Positions 52,237 to 61,336 of a stretch of 64,000 nucleotides of DNA are shown here, in pieces. Under the pieces are notes generated by a model. That model did no database searches and was not told where the DNA came from. It was given only the letters and a program-made list of their open reading frames with translations. A program made the translations under genes and the position numbers. This DNA is from Actinomadura sp. WMMA1423 (GTDB taxonomy: Bacteria; Actinomycetota; Actinomycetes; Streptosporangiales; Streptosporangiaceae): NCBI RefSeq assembly GCF_006547145.1, contig NZ_CP041244.1, positions 8,990,001 to 9,054,000 on the forward strand, read 5' to 3'. Numbering within the stretch: the first letter of the stretch is position 1; every line of letters begins with the position of its first letter.

Positions 52237-53259
52237 TCAGCGCCAGCCGAGTTCGGGTGCGACGTGGGTCAAAATGTTCTCCAGGACGTGTGCGTTGTAG
52301 TCGACGCCGAGTTGGTTGGGGACGGTGAGCAGGAGCGTGTCGGCGGCCTGGATGGCTTCGTCGTCCGCGAGCTGCTTGACCAGTACGTCGGGTTCGGCCG
52401 CGTAGGAGCGTCCGAAGATGGCCCTGGTGTTCTCGTCGATCATTCCGATGTGGTCGCCGGAGTCGGCGTTGCGGCCGAAGTAGGCGCGGTCCAGATCGCT
52501 GGTCAGCGCGAAGATGCTGCGGCTGACCGACACGCGCGGCTCGCGCCGGTGTCCGGCGTCCTTCCACGCCTGCCGGTAGGCCTCGATCTGCTTGCGCTGC
52601 TGGACGTGCAGCGGCTCGCCGGTCTCGTCGTCCTTGAGCGTGGAGCTTTGCAGGTTCATGCCCAGCCGGGCTGCCCACACGCTGGTGGCGTTGGAGCCCG
52701 AGCCCCACCAGATGCGGTCGCGCAGCCCCTCGGAATGCGGCTCGACGCGCAGCAGGCCGGGCGGGTTGGGGAACATCGGCCGCGGATTCGGTTCGGCGAA
52801 GCCCCTGCCCTGCAGGACCGTGAGCAGTACCTCGGTGTGCTTGCGCGCCATGTCGGCGTCGGTGTCGCCCTCGGGCGGTTCGTACCCGAAGTACCGCCAC
52901 CCGTCGACGACCTGCTCCGGTGATCCCCGGCTGATGCCCAGCTGCAGCCGCCCGCCGGAGATCAGGTCGGCCGCGCCGGCGTCCTCGGCGAAGTACATCG
53001 GGTTCTCGTAGCGCATGTCGATCACGCCGGTGCCGATCTCGATGCGCGAGGTCTTCGCGCCGATCGCGGACAGCAGCGGGAAGGGCGAGGCCAGCTGCCT
53101 GGCGAAATGGTGCACCCGGAAGTAGGCGCCGTCGGCGCCCAGTTCCTCGGCGGCCACGGCGAGATCGACCGACTGCAGCAGCGCGTCCGCCGCCGACCGG
53201 GTCCGCGAGCCCGCGCCGTCGCTCCAGTGGCCGAAGGAGAGAAAACCGATGTTCTTCAC
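52237..53259 (-). CDS. luciferase-like (LLM) flavin oxidoreductase
   Basis: A 340-residue TIM-barrel protein of the bacterial luciferase family using FMNH2 or F420. Signatures include ELGADGAYFRVHHFARQLAS, IEIGTGVIDMRYENPMYFAE and LQLGISRGSPEQV. The HHF/RVHHF active-region pattern matches LLM enzymes related to alkanal monooxygenases. It ends the minus-strand group that includes an aldehyde dehydrogenase and an alcohol dehydrogenase 66 bases or more upstream, which would fit oxidation of an alcohol or aldehyde. The substrate is not known. The shared hairpin terminator follows its stop. Confidence 0.9.
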   Translation of the reverse strand: MKNIGFLSFGHWSDGAGSRTRSAADALLQSVDLAVAAEELGADGAYFRVHHFARQLASPFPLLSAIGAKTSRIEIGTGVIDMRYENPMYFAEDAGAADLISGGRLQLGISRGSPEQVVDGWRYFGYEPPEGDTDADMARKHTEVLLTVLQGRGFAEPNPRPMFPNPPGLLRVEPHSEGLRDRIWWGSGSNATSVWAARLGMNLQSSTLKDDETGEPLHVQQRKQIEAYRQAWKDAGHRREPRVSVSRSIFALTSDLDRAYFGRNADSGDHIGMIDENTRAIFGRSYAAEPDVLVKQLADDEAIQAADTLLLTVPNQLGVDYNAHVLENILTHVAPELGWR

Positions 53260-53324
53260 ACCGACACCAACCAGCCCAGCGCCTGCGAGATTCCAGCACG
53301 GCCGACCTCACGGCCACTGAGCCG

Positions 53325-54761
53325 TCAGTCGGCTGGGTGCACCGTCGCGCGCAGTTCGGTGTAGGAGTCGAGCGCGTAGGTGCCGCCGCTGCGTCCCAGG
53401 CCGCTGGCCCTGGTGCCGCCGAAAGGCAGGTCGCCCCGGCGGGCGCAGGTGTTGATGCCGACCTGTGCCGCGGCAAGCCGGGCGGCCACGCGGCGCGCCG
53501 CGTCGAGGTCGCGCGAGTAGACCTGGTCGGTCAGTCCGTAGCGCGTCGAGTTGGCGATGGCGACCGCCTCGTCGTCCGAGGACGTCGGGGTGACGCAGAT
53601 GACCGGGCCGAACGCCTCCTCCTGCATGACCGTCGTCTCGGGGCCGACGCCCGTCACGAGGGTGGCGGGGTGGAAGTAGCCGCGGTCCGGGACGTCCGGC
53701 GCGGTGTGCACCGTTCCGCCTTCGGCGCGGGCGCCGGCCACCAGCGCGGCGACGCGGTCGCGCTGGGCCTCGCTGATCAGGGGGACGGTCGTCGTCGCGG
53801 GGTCCCGCGGGTCGCCGTGCACGAGGCCGCCCAGCGCGGTGCGCAGGCGGTCGACCAGCTCGTCGTGCACCGATGTGTCGGCGATGACGCGGGCGGGCGT
53901 CACGCAGATCTGCCCGGAGTGGACCGTCCACGCCCTGGTCGCGCCGGCGACGACGGCGTCGAGGTCGGCGTCGGCGCGGACGACGAGGGCCCCCTTGCCG
54001 CCGAGTTCGAGGAGGAGCCGCTTCATGCCGGGCGCCGCCGACCGGTAGATCTCGGTGCCGACCACCGTGCTGCCGGTGAAGCTGATCGCGCCGACCTCGG
54101 GGTGGTCGACGAGCGCGGCGCCGGGCTCGGCGCCCGCGCCCGTCACCAGGTTGACCGCGCCCGCCGGGGCGCCCTCCGCCCGCAGGGCCTCGTCGAGCGC
54201 CTCGGCGAGCGCGATGACGAGCAGCGGGTCCTGCGGGGCCGGCTTCATCACCACGGTGTTGCCGGCGAACAGGGCGGGCGCGATCTTCCCGACCATCGCG
54301 AGCAGCGGGAAGTTGTAGGGGCTGATGCAGGCGACCACGCCGACCGGGGCGCGCGTGACCGTTCCCGCGAGCCCCGATGCGACGGGTTCCGCCGGGACGG
54401 TGAGCAGGTCGGCGGGCAGGGTCGACCAGTGCCGGAGCCGGGCCAGCGCGGCGTCCACCTGGGTCTGCTCGGCGACGGCGCGGCGGGCGCCCGTGTCGGC
54501 GATGGCCAGGTCGACCAGTTCGGCGCGCCGGGCTCCGAGCAGTTCGCCGGCGCGGCCGAGCACGCGGCGGCGGGTCTCGACCGGCGTCGCCGCCCAGGCG
54601 TCGCGCGCGTCGGCCGCGGCCGCCGCGGCGGCGTCGGCCGCGGCGCGGCCGCCGTCGGCGACCGCGGCGATGACCTGCTCGGTGTAGGGGTCGGTGATGT
54701 CGTACGTCGCCGAGGTGCTGAGCCTGTCGCCGGCGATGAGGTGGTGGGCGGTCGCGGTCAC
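53325..54761 (-). CDS. NAD(P)-dependent aldehyde dehydrogenase
   Basis: A 478-residue aldehyde dehydrogenase. The general base lies in LELGGKGALVV, the catalytic Cys286 in SGQICVTPARV, and cofactor contacts in ISPYNFPLLAMVGKIAPAL and FTGSTVVGTEIY. The C-terminal EEAFGPVICVTP and PFGGTRASGLGRSGG are standard. It overlaps the alcohol dehydrogenase gene by four bases (ATGA), so the two probably act in sequence, alcohol to aldehyde to acid. Length is normal. The acid could then be activated to the CoA ester handled by the beta-oxidation genes further right. Confidence 0.93.
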   Translation of the reverse strand: MTATAHHLIAGDRLSTSATYDITDPYTEQVIAAVADGGRAAADAAAAAAADARDAWAATPVETRRRVLGRAGELLGARRAELVDLAIADTGARRAVAEQTQVDAALARLRHWSTLPADLLTVPAEPVASGLAGTVTRAPVGVVACISPYNFPLLAMVGKIAPALFAGNTVVMKPAPQDPLLVIALAEALDEALRAEGAPAGAVNLVTGAGAEPGAALVDHPEVGAISFTGSTVVGTEIYRSAAPGMKRLLLELGGKGALVVRADADLDAVVAGATRAWTVHSGQICVTPARVIADTSVHDELVDRLRTALGGLVHGDPRDPATTTVPLISEAQRDRVAALVAGARAEGGTVHTAPDVPDRGYFHPATLVTGVGPETTVMQEEAFGPVICVTPTSSDDEAVAIANSTRYGLTDQVYSRDLDAARRVAARLAAAQVGINTCARRGDLPFGGTRASGLGRSGGTYALDSYTELRATVHPAD

Positions 54762-55834
54762 GAGGTGCTCCCGAAGCGGAGGAAGCCGCGGTCGATACGG
54801 CCGTGGCGGAGGTCGTCGACGAGTCGTTCCGCGTCCTCCGGGGGCACGACCGCCGACACGAGCGGGGTCAGGTCGAGGTCACCGCGCAGGACGCGCTCGG
54901 CGAGGTCGGGCAGCTTCCGGCGCGGGTCGACCGAGCCCATGCGGCAGCCGAGCAGGGACTTGTCGTGGAACAGGTCGCGCACCACGAGGTCGATGGACGC
55001 GCCGGTCGGCGGCAGCCCGAGGATGACGGCCCGTCCGCCCCAGGCGAGGGCCTCGACGGAGGCTTCGAGGAGCCCGGTGTGGCCGGCGCACTCGAACGCG
55101 GCGTCCACACCGCCGGGCACCAGCGACCGGACGGCCGGGACGATCTGGGCCGGATCGCCGGGGACGAGGAAGTCGGTGGCCCCGCAGGTGCGGGCGATCT
55201 TCTCCTTCGCCGGGTTGCGGTCGACGACCACGATGCGGTCGGCGCCGGCCGCTCGGGCGGCGAGGACGACGTTCAGCCCGATCCCGCCGGCGCCGGTCAC
55301 GAGCACGGTCTCGCCGGCGCGGAGCCGGGCGCGGTCCTCCACGGCGCCGAACGCGGTGACCGTCGCGCATCCGAGCATGGCGGCGACCGGGTCGGAGATC
55401 TCGGCGGGGATCGGGATGACCTGCTCCTCGGCCACCACGATCCGCTCGGCGAAGGCGCCGAGCCTGACGAACTGGTGCACGACGTCGCCGGCGCGGGAGA
55501 ACGGGCTGGCGGCGGACCGGCCGGAGGCGGGGCACAGGGTCGGACGGCCTTCGCGGCAGTGGCGGCACTCGCCGCATCGGCGCAGGACGGTGAGCACGAC
55601 CCGCTGCCCCGCGGGCACGTCGGTGCCGGGTCCCGCCGCGGTGACCGCGCCGACGGCCTCGTGGCCGAGGACGGCGGGCGCGGGCTGGGGGATGCGGCCT
55701 TCCATCGGGCTGAGGTCGCTGTGGCACAGGCCGGCCATGGCGATGTCGACGGCGACCTCGCCCGGGCCCGGCGGGCGGACCTCGACCGTCGAGTCGACGT
55801 GGAGCCCTGTTCCGTCCCAGACCAGCGCGCGCAC
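54758..55834 (-). CDS. zinc-dependent alcohol dehydrogenase (MDR family)
   Basis: A 358-residue medium-chain dehydrogenase. Catalytic zinc ligands are in LCHSDLS (Cys), LGHEAVG (His) and LGCATVTAFGA (Cys); the structural zinc has four Cys in CGECRHCREGRPTLC. The NAD loop reads VTGAGGIGLNVVLAARAAGA followed by the Asp of VVVDRNP, favouring NAD. It is the first gene of the minus-strand unit, overlapping the aldehyde dehydrogenase by four bases. Its upstream region carries the 12-base motif shared with the ABC operon promoter, which suggests common control. Confidence 0.93.
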   Translation of the reverse strand: MRALVWDGTGLHVDSTVEVRPPGPGEVAVDIAMAGLCHSDLSPMEGRIPQPAPAVLGHEAVGAVTAAGPGTDVPAGQRVVLTVLRRCGECRHCREGRPTLCPASGRSAASPFSRAGDVVHQFVRLGAFAERIVVAEEQVIPIPAEISDPVAAMLGCATVTAFGAVEDRARLRAGETVLVTGAGGIGLNVVLAARAAGADRIVVVDRNPAKEKIARTCGATDFLVPGDPAQIVPAVRSLVPGGVDAAFECAGHTGLLEASVEALAWGGRAVILGLPPTGASIDLVVRDLFHDKSLLGCRMGSVDPRRKLPDLAERVLRGDLDLTPLVSAVVPPEDAERLVDDLRHGRIDRGFLRFGSTS

Positions 55835-55878
55835 GGGCTCTCCCCCTGGTTGTTCTATTCATTCCAATCTGCTTTTGC

Positions 55879-55890
55879 TGAACGGAATCT
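55879..55890 (-). promoter_or_regulatory. shared 12-base element, copy 1
   Basis: On the minus strand this reads AGATTCCGTTCA, about 45-55 bases upstream of the alcohol dehydrogenase start. An identical 12-mer lies ahead of the ABC transporter operon (57013-57024). Both are followed within 30 bases by AATAGAA. Probably a binding site for one regulator of the cluster. Confidence 0.5.
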
Positions 55891-55989
55891 ATCGTCGCGC
55901 GATGGATGGTCACAAGGCGGCCCCCAGGGCGCAGGGCGGTGCGGTGTTCGCCGAGCAAGACGTGCCGCGGTACCAGGGGCGTCCCGTGC

Positions 55990-56937
55990 CTATGCGAGCA
56001 TCGCGCCGATCCGGTCGATCTGGGGTAGGGCGTCCTCGAAGAGCAGCGACAGGTAGACGCCGTCGACGTGCGCCGAGAGCTCCTCCAGCCGGGCCCGGCA
56101 CTCGTCCGCGCGGCCCACGACGGCGAAGCGGCCGAGCAGGTAGTCCTCGATGTCGGGCCGGTCCGCGAACATCCTCGCGTTCGAGGTCGCGCCGGAGCGG
56201 CCGTGCGAGCCGTAGTCGTAGGTGGCGTAGCGCTCGGCCAGCACCCCGGCGTACTCCGCGGGCACGTTCTTGCCCTCGAAGGTCGAGGCGAAGGCGAAGT
56301 GCGAGGCGCTCACCGCGCGCGGGACGAGGCGCCGCCGCAGTTCGCGCACCTCGTCGTCGTCACGTCCGACGGCGATCCGCATCGAGGCCCAGATCTCCGG
56401 CGGAGCGGCGGCCGCGTCGCGGGACTCCCGCGCGCACTCGCGGATCGTGCCGAGCGCGACGGGATCCCCGCCGACACCGGCGATGACGCCGCCCGCGACG
56501 CGCCCGGCGCTGCGCGCGGTCGCGGGGCCGCTAGCCGCGACGAGCAGGAAGGGGTCGACGCCCGCCGCCCGCGCGGACCCGGCCACCGAGCGCCCGAAGT
56601 CCTCGAGGGCGGCCAGGGACGCGGGCCGCAGGCCGAAGGTGTGCACGGCCGAGTCGCCCCGGCCGAACCCCAGGCGGAACCGTCCGGGGTGGGCGGCGGT
56701 CAGGGTCCGCGCGGCGCTGGCGTGCACCGACCAGTGCCGGGTGACGGGGTTGGTCACGCTGGTGCTCACGACCAGGGAGGACGTCGCGCCGAGCGCGTCG
56801 GTGCAGGCGGAGTAGAGCTCCCCGTAGTTGGGGGAGTCGCCGATGCCGATGCCCCACAGGCCGGCCGCCTCGCACCGGGCGGCCACCTCCCGGGTCAGGC
56901 CGGGGGAAATGGGGAGCCAGTTGGCGCACAGGCGCAT
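55990..56937 (-). CDS. luciferase-like (LLM, F420-type) oxidoreductase
   Basis: A 315-residue LLM-class protein of the F420-dependent type related to methylenetetrahydromethanopterin reductase-like enzymes. Landmarks are EAAGLWGIGIGDSPN, TRHWSVHASAARTL and RFRLGFGRGDSAVHTFGLRP. ATG 56937 is used since GGAGAGGAA precedes it; an upstream in-frame ATG at 57000 lacks one and would overlap the promoter region. It is divergent from the ABC transporter operon. It may reduce or oxidise a pathway intermediate; the family also includes monooxygenases for sulfonates, which would fit an SsuBC-type transporter next door. Confidence 0.9.
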   Translation of the reverse strand: MRLCANWLPISPGLTREVAARCEAAGLWGIGIGDSPNYGELYSACTDALGATSSLVVSTSVTNPVTRHWSVHASAARTLTAAHPGRFRLGFGRGDSAVHTFGLRPASLAALEDFGRSVAGSARAAGVDPFLLVAASGPATARSAGRVAGGVIAGVGGDPVALGTIRECARESRDAAAAPPEIWASMRIAVGRDDDEVRELRRRLVPRAVSASHFAFASTFEGKNVPAEYAGVLAERYATYDYGSHGRSGATSNARMFADRPDIEDYLLGRFAVVGRADECRARLEELSAHVDGVYLSLLFEDALPQIDRIGAMLA

Positions 56938-57012
56938 GGTCGTTCCTCTCCGTCGGGCCGGCGACCCTTGACATAACCTCGGATCACACACATGATTCAT
57001 ACCAGGGTAATC

Positions 57013-57024
57013 AGATTCCGTTCA
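57013..57024 (+). promoter_or_regulatory. shared 12-base element, copy 2
   Basis: AGATTCCGTTCA in the region between the divergent luciferase-like gene and the ABC operon, 39 bases ahead of the ATPase start. It is identical to the element at 55879-55890 on the other strand and lies in unusually AT-rich DNA. GATTC and GAATTC around it form a loose inverted repeat. Confidence 0.5.
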
Positions 57025-57062
57025 ATAGAATTCATGGTCGTGACGATGCTGGGAGGGGCCCC

Positions 57063-57896
57063 ATGACCGAGGCCGTGCGCTCCGAGTCGCCCCCGGCGGG
57101 CGACGTCGGGCCGAGCGCCGACAAGATCCGCATCGAGGGGCTGTCCTACCGCTACCGCCGTCGCGGCAGGGAGGACGTCGTCGCGCTCGACGACGTCGAC
57201 CTGACCGTCGGCCGCGGCGAGTTCCTCTCGGTCGCCGGGCCGTCGGGGTGCGGGAAGTCGACGCTGCTCCGGGTGATCGCGGGGCTGCAGAAGCCCACCG
57301 GCGGCGTCGTCCGGGTCCGCCGCGAGCACCGGGACCGCCCGCTGTGCGCCCCGGTGTTCCAGGAGTACTCCATCTTTCCGTGGCGCACGGTCGAGGCGAA
57401 CGTGCGCCTGGGGCTGGACGCCGCCGGTGTGGACCGCGCCGAGGCGCGCCGCCGCTCCCAGGAGTGGATCGAGCGGGTCGGTCTCGCCGGGTTCGAGAAG
57501 GCGCTTCCCGGCAACCTGTCCGGCGGCATGAAGCAGCGCGTCGCCCTGGCCCGCGCGTTCGTCGTCGAGCCCGAGATCCTGCTGATGGACGAGCCCTTCG
57601 CCGCGCTCGACGCGCAGCTGCGCAAGGTCCTCCAGGAGGAGCTGCTCGCCATCGTCCGCGAGCACAGCTACACGGTCTTCTTCGTCACCCACAACCTCGA
57701 CGAGGCGATCCTCCTGTCCGACCGGATCGCCCTGATGTCGGCCCGTCCGGGACGTGTCCGCCGCATCGTGGACGTCCCGTTCGCGCGCCCGCGATCGGCG
57801 GAGCTGAGGAAGGACCCGCAGTTCGCCCGGCTGGAGGAGGATCTCTGGGCCGACCTGAAGGGCGACGTCGAGGCGATCGAGGGGGCCGTCCAGTGA
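57063..57896 (+). CDS. SsuB/TauB-like ABC transporter ATPase
   Basis: A 277-residue ATPase of the nitrate/sulfonate/taurine importer family. Walker A is GPSGCGKSTL, signature LSGGMKQRVALARAF, Walker B ILLMDEPFAALD and H-loop FFVTHNLDEA. The Q-loop region VFQEYSIFPWRTVEANV is typical of this family. It overlaps the permease start by four bases. No substrate-binding protein is encoded in the window, so the importer relies on one elsewhere or the gene has been lost. Likely uptake of the compound processed by the neighbouring dehydrogenases. Confidence 0.93.
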   Translation: MTEAVRSESPPAGDVGPSADKIRIEGLSYRYRRRGREDVVALDDVDLTVGRGEFLSVAGPSGCGKSTLLRVIAGLQKPTGGVVRVRREHRDRPLCAPVFQEYSIFPWRTVEANVRLGLDAAGVDRAEARRRSQEWIERVGLAGFEKALPGNLSGGMKQRVALARAFVVEPEILLMDEPFAALDAQLRKVLQEELLAIVREHSYTVFFVTHNLDEAILLSDRIALMSARPGRVRRIVDVPFARPRSAELRKDPQFARLEEDLWADLKGDVEAIEGAVQ

Positions 57897-58765
57897 CCGT
57901 GCAGATGGACCGGGGCGTCTCCCGGAACGAGGACGGCTGGGTCGAGCGCCGGCCCGACCCCAGGCAGCGGTCGGCGGCCGACCAGGCGAGGCGCGACGGT
58001 GTCCTGCGCCTCCTGCTCGGCCTCGTGCTCCCGGTCGGCGTGCTCGTCGCCTGGGAGATCTCGGCCAGGTCGGGCTGGATCGACGCCCGCTTCTTCAGCC
58101 AGCCGAGCGCGGTCGCGTCGAAGGCGGGGGAGGACCTGCGCAGCGGGCTGCTCTGGTCCGAGCTCAGGATCACCATCGTCCGGCTGGTGACCGGCTACGT
58201 CGTCGGATCGCTGGCCGGAGTCCTCATCGGCCTGCTGATGAGCCAGGTGAAGGTCCTGCGCTGGATGCTGGAGCCCCTGATCCGCGCGCTCTACGTCATC
58301 CCCAAGCTGGCGCTGCTGCCGCTGTTCCTGCTCCTGTTCGGGCTCGGCGAGGTGCCGAAGCTGGTCTTCATCTCCCTCGGCACCTTCTACATCGTCGCCT
58401 TCACGACGCTGTCGGCCGCGATGATGATCCCCACCGCGTTCCACGAGGTCTCGCGGTCCTACGGCCTGTCGCCCGGCCAGCGGTTCCGCTGGATGATCGT
58501 CCCGGCGATCACGCCCCAGATCGTCTCCAGCCTCAAGCTCGCCTCGGGCATCTCCATGCTGCTCGTCGTCGCCGTCGAGTTCGTCAACGCCCACGAGGGC
58601 CTGGGCTACTACACCTGGCACGCCTGGCAGGTCTTCGTCCCCGACCGGATGTACGTCGGCGTCGTGACCATCTCGATCGTCGGCGTCCTGTTCAGCGGAC
58701 TGGTCGGGCTGCTCGGCTCCCGCCTGTCGCGCTGGGCGGACAGCGAGTACGCCCAGAGCCGCTGA
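57893..58765 (+). CDS. SsuC/TauC-like ABC transporter permease
   Basis: A 290-residue membrane protein (BPD_transp_1) with about six hydrophobic helices, from LLLGLVLPVGVLVAWEISA near residue 40 to the C-terminal VGVVTISIVGVLFSGLVGLL. The EAA loop meeting the ATPase reads HEVSRSYGLSPGQRFRWM followed by IVPAITPQI. GTG 57893 is chosen since it overlaps the ATPase stop as GTGA. The N-terminal 40 residues are charged and cytosolic. Family members import sulfonates, taurine, nitrate or thiamine precursors; the ligand here is unknown. Confidence 0.92.
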   Translation: MTVQMDRGVSRNEDGWVERRPDPRQRSAADQARRDGVLRLLLGLVLPVGVLVAWEISARSGWIDARFFSQPSAVASKAGEDLRSGLLWSELRITIVRLVTGYVVGSLAGVLIGLLMSQVKVLRWMLEPLIRALYVIPKLALLPLFLLLFGLGEVPKLVFISLGTFYIVAFTTLSAAMMIPTAFHEVSRSYGLSPGQRFRWMIVPAITPQIVSSLKLASGISMLLVVAVEFVNAHEGLGYYTWHAWQVFVPDRMYVGVVTISIVGVLFSGLVGLLGSRLSRWADSEYAQSR

Positions 58766-58878
58766 CCCGGCCGTAGCCGCAACGCCCACATCCCATCCAT
58801 CACGCAGGACCTGCCCGCGCTCCACGACGAGCGCCGGGACGGTCCCGCACTCCCGCAGACGGGGAAGCAGCACAGCGC

Positions 58879-60114
58879 ATGACCACGAGATCCGACCCGC
58901 GGCCGGCCGATCCGGCCCCCGCCGCCCAGCAGACCGACCTGTCCGAGCTGCGCGAGATCGCCCGCCAGGTCGCGGAGAAGCGGTACGCCCCCCACGTCGA
59001 GCAGTGGGACCGCGACCGGACCGTCATCACCCACGACGAGCGGCGCTACCTGGGGTCCCTCGGGTGGCTGGGCATCGCCCTCCCCGAGGAGTACGGGGGC
59101 GCCGGAGGGACGTTCGCCGAAGCGCTGGCCGTGGTCGAGGAGCTGGCCAAGGTGTGGCCGCCGGCGGCCTTCCAGGTCTTCGAGGCCAACGTCGGACCGG
59201 CGCAGCACCTGGTGCGGCTCGGCACCGAGGAGCAGAAGCGGCGCTTCCTGCCCGGCGTGATCAGCGGCGCCAACGCGATGGCCATCGGCATCTCCGAGCC
59301 GGACGCCGGATCGGCCGCCACCGACATGGTCACCCGCGCGGAGATCAAGGGCGACACGGTCGTGGTGCGCGGGCTGAAGCGCTGGATCTCCAACGGCGGG
59401 GACGCGGACCGCTACCTCGTCTACTGCCGGATGGGCGACCTCCCGGGCGCCAAGGGCATCGGGGCCGTGATCGTCGAGGCCGACCGCGAGGGCGTCTCGT
59501 TCGGGGCGCGCGAGCGGCTGATGGGCTTCCGGGGCCTGCCGTCCGCCGACGTGATCCTCGACGACGTCGAGGTCCCGGTCGAGAACATCGTCGCCCGGCC
59601 CCCCGACGGCTTCCGCGACCTGTTCTCGATGTTCTCCATCGAACGGCTGGGCAACACGACGATGAGCCTCGCGCTGGGGCAGGCCGCCCTGGACAGGACC
59701 ATCGCCTACGTCCAGGAGCGCGAGCAGTTCGGCCGGCCCATCGCGGAGTTCCAGGCGGTCCAGGTCACCCTCGCGGACATGCTCCTGGAGGTCGAGTCGG
59801 TGCGCATGCTCCGCGACCGCGCCGTGGCCGGGCTCGACGCCGGCGCCCCGAGCACCCTGCACGTCTCGCTCGCCAAGTGCGCGGCCAACGAGATGGCCAA
59901 GCGCGTCACCGACATGGCGATGACGCTGCACGGCGCGAACGGCTACACCGAGGAGTACGGCCTGGAGCGCATGCACCGGGACGCGCACGGCTGGGCGCTC
60001 GCCGGCGGCACGCCCAACATCCAGCGCACCCGTATCGCCGCCGAGCTGCTCGGCCGCTCCTTCGACCAGCGCCCGGCACGGCGCGGGGCCGCCCCCGGCG
60101 GACGGGAGGCGTGA
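58879..60114 (+). CDS. acyl-CoA dehydrogenase
   Basis: A 411-residue flavoenzyme that introduces a double bond into a CoA ester. It has the three-domain ACAD layout: GIALPEEYGGAGGTFAEALA, the substrate/FAD strand AIGISEPDAGSAATDM with KRWISNGGDAD, and the C-terminal helical domain with GQAALDRTIAYVQEREQFGR and HGANGYTEEYGLER, where Glu of the EEYG segment is the candidate base. It begins 113 bases after the transporter and opens a run of five beta-oxidation-like genes. Chain length or ring specificity cannot be inferred. Confidence 0.93.
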   Translation: MTTRSDPRPADPAPAAQQTDLSELREIARQVAEKRYAPHVEQWDRDRTVITHDERRYLGSLGWLGIALPEEYGGAGGTFAEALAVVEELAKVWPPAAFQVFEANVGPAQHLVRLGTEEQKRRFLPGVISGANAMAIGISEPDAGSAATDMVTRAEIKGDTVVVRGLKRWISNGGDADRYLVYCRMGDLPGAKGIGAVIVEADREGVSFGARERLMGFRGLPSADVILDDVEVPVENIVARPPDGFRDLFSMFSIERLGNTTMSLALGQAALDRTIAYVQEREQFGRPIAEFQAVQVTLADMLLEVESVRMLRDRAVAGLDAGAPSTLHVSLAKCAANEMAKRVTDMAMTLHGANGYTEEYGLERMHRDAHGWALAGGTPNIQRTRIAAELLGRSFDQRPARRGAAPGGREA

Positions 60115-60117
60115 ACC

Positions 60118-61305
60118 GTGGCCGAGCTTCGTGACGTCGTCATCGTCGACGGATGCCGCACCCCGATGGGCAAGGGCAAGCCAGGGGGCGCCCTGAGCGG
60201 CCTCCACTCCGTCGAGCTCCTCGCCCAGACCCTCGCCCACCTCGTCTCGCGGACGTCCATCGATCCGGGCACCGTCGGCGACGTGATCGTGGGGTGCGTC
60301 AGCCAGGCCGGCGAGCAGTCCGCGACCCCCGGCCGGATGGCGTGGCTCTCGGCGGGCTTCCCCGTCCACGTCCCCTCGACCACGGTCGAGCGCAAGTGCG
60401 GGTCGGGGCAGCAGGCGATCGAGTTCGCCGCGCAGGGCATCGCGACGGGCGCGCACGACGTCGTCATCGCCGCGGGCGTCGAGTCGATGAGCCGCGTCCC
60501 GATGGGCGTCGCCCGCATCGGGCAGGACCCGTGGGGTCCCGGTGTCGCCGGGCGCTTCCGCCTGGTCCCGCAGGGCGTCGCCGCCGAGCGGGTGGCCGAG
60601 ACATGGGGCATCACCCGCGAGGAGCAGGACCGGTTCGCCGCCGACTCCCACCGGCGGGCGCAGGCCGCCGCCGAGTCCGGCGGCTTCGACGACGAGATCG
60701 TCCCGATCACCCTGCCGGACGGCACCGAGGTGACCGCCGACGAGACCATCCGCCCGGCCACCACGGTCGAACGGCTCGCCGGGCTCAAGGCCGTCTTCGA
60801 GTCCGAGGACTACGCCGACCTCCTGCCGGGCCGCACCTGGTCGGTCACCGCCGGGAACAGCTCCCAGCTCACCGACGGGGCGGCGGCGGTGCTGCTGATG
60901 AGCGCGGACAGGGCCGAGCGGCTCGGCCTCACCCCGCGCGCGCGGATCACCGGCTCGTCCGTCGTCGGCGACGACCCCGAGATGATGCTGACCGGTCCCA
61001 TCCCCGCGACCCGGCGGATCCTGGAGCGCACCGGCCTCGGGCTCGACGACTTCGACGCCTTCGAGGTCAACGAGGCCTTCGCCTCCGTCCCGCTCGCCTG
61101 GGCCGGGGAACTCGGGGCCGACCACGCCCGGCTGAACCCGCGCGGCGGCGCGATCGCGCTCGGCCACCCGCTCGGCGCGAGCGGCTGCCGCCTCTTCGTC
61201 ACCCTCCTCAACCACCTGGAGCAGACCGGCGGCACCCGCGGCCTCCAGACCATGTGCGAGGCCGGCGGCCTCGCGAACGCGACCGTCCTCGAGCGGATCT
61301 CGTGA
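60118..61305 (+). CDS. thiolase (acetyl-CoA acyltransferase)
   Basis: A 395-residue thiolase, cleaving 3-ketoacyl-CoA with CoA. Catalytic Cys94 is in ERKCGSGQQAIEF; the C-terminal pair is in GGAIALGHPLGASGCR (His and Cys) and the loop EVNEAFASVP is conserved. It starts with GTG three bases after the acyl-CoA dehydrogenase stop, so it is translationally linked. Length and motifs are those of degradative thiolases rather than synthases, though the two cannot be separated with certainty. With the next SDR it forms the last two steps of a beta-oxidation round; no enoyl-CoA hydratase is present in the window. Confidence 0.93.
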   Translation: MAELRDVVIVDGCRTPMGKGKPGGALSGLHSVELLAQTLAHLVSRTSIDPGTVGDVIVGCVSQAGEQSATPGRMAWLSAGFPVHVPSTTVERKCGSGQQAIEFAAQGIATGAHDVVIAAGVESMSRVPMGVARIGQDPWGPGVAGRFRLVPQGVAAERVAETWGITREEQDRFAADSHRRAQAAAESGGFDDEIVPITLPDGTEVTADETIRPATTVERLAGLKAVFESEDYADLLPGRTWSVTAGNSSQLTDGAAAVLLMSADRAERLGLTPRARITGSSVVGDDPEMMLTGPIPATRRILERTGLGLDDFDAFEVNEAFASVPLAWAGELGADHARLNPRGGAIALGHPLGASGCRLFVTLLNHLEQTGGTRGLQTMCEAGGLANATVLERIS

Positions 61306-61336
61306 CGGCGCACCGACGACACGAAGGGCACAACGA

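Noticed and set aside
53337..56486. 1049-codon open frame on the plus strand
   Set aside because: Antisense to the aldehyde and alcohol dehydrogenase and luciferase-like genes; composition is that of a shadow frame.
56938..57000. Longer N terminus for the luciferase-like protein from ATG 57000
   Set aside because: No ribosome site, no homology, and it would fill the divergent promoter region; ATG 56937 has GGAGAGGAA upstream.
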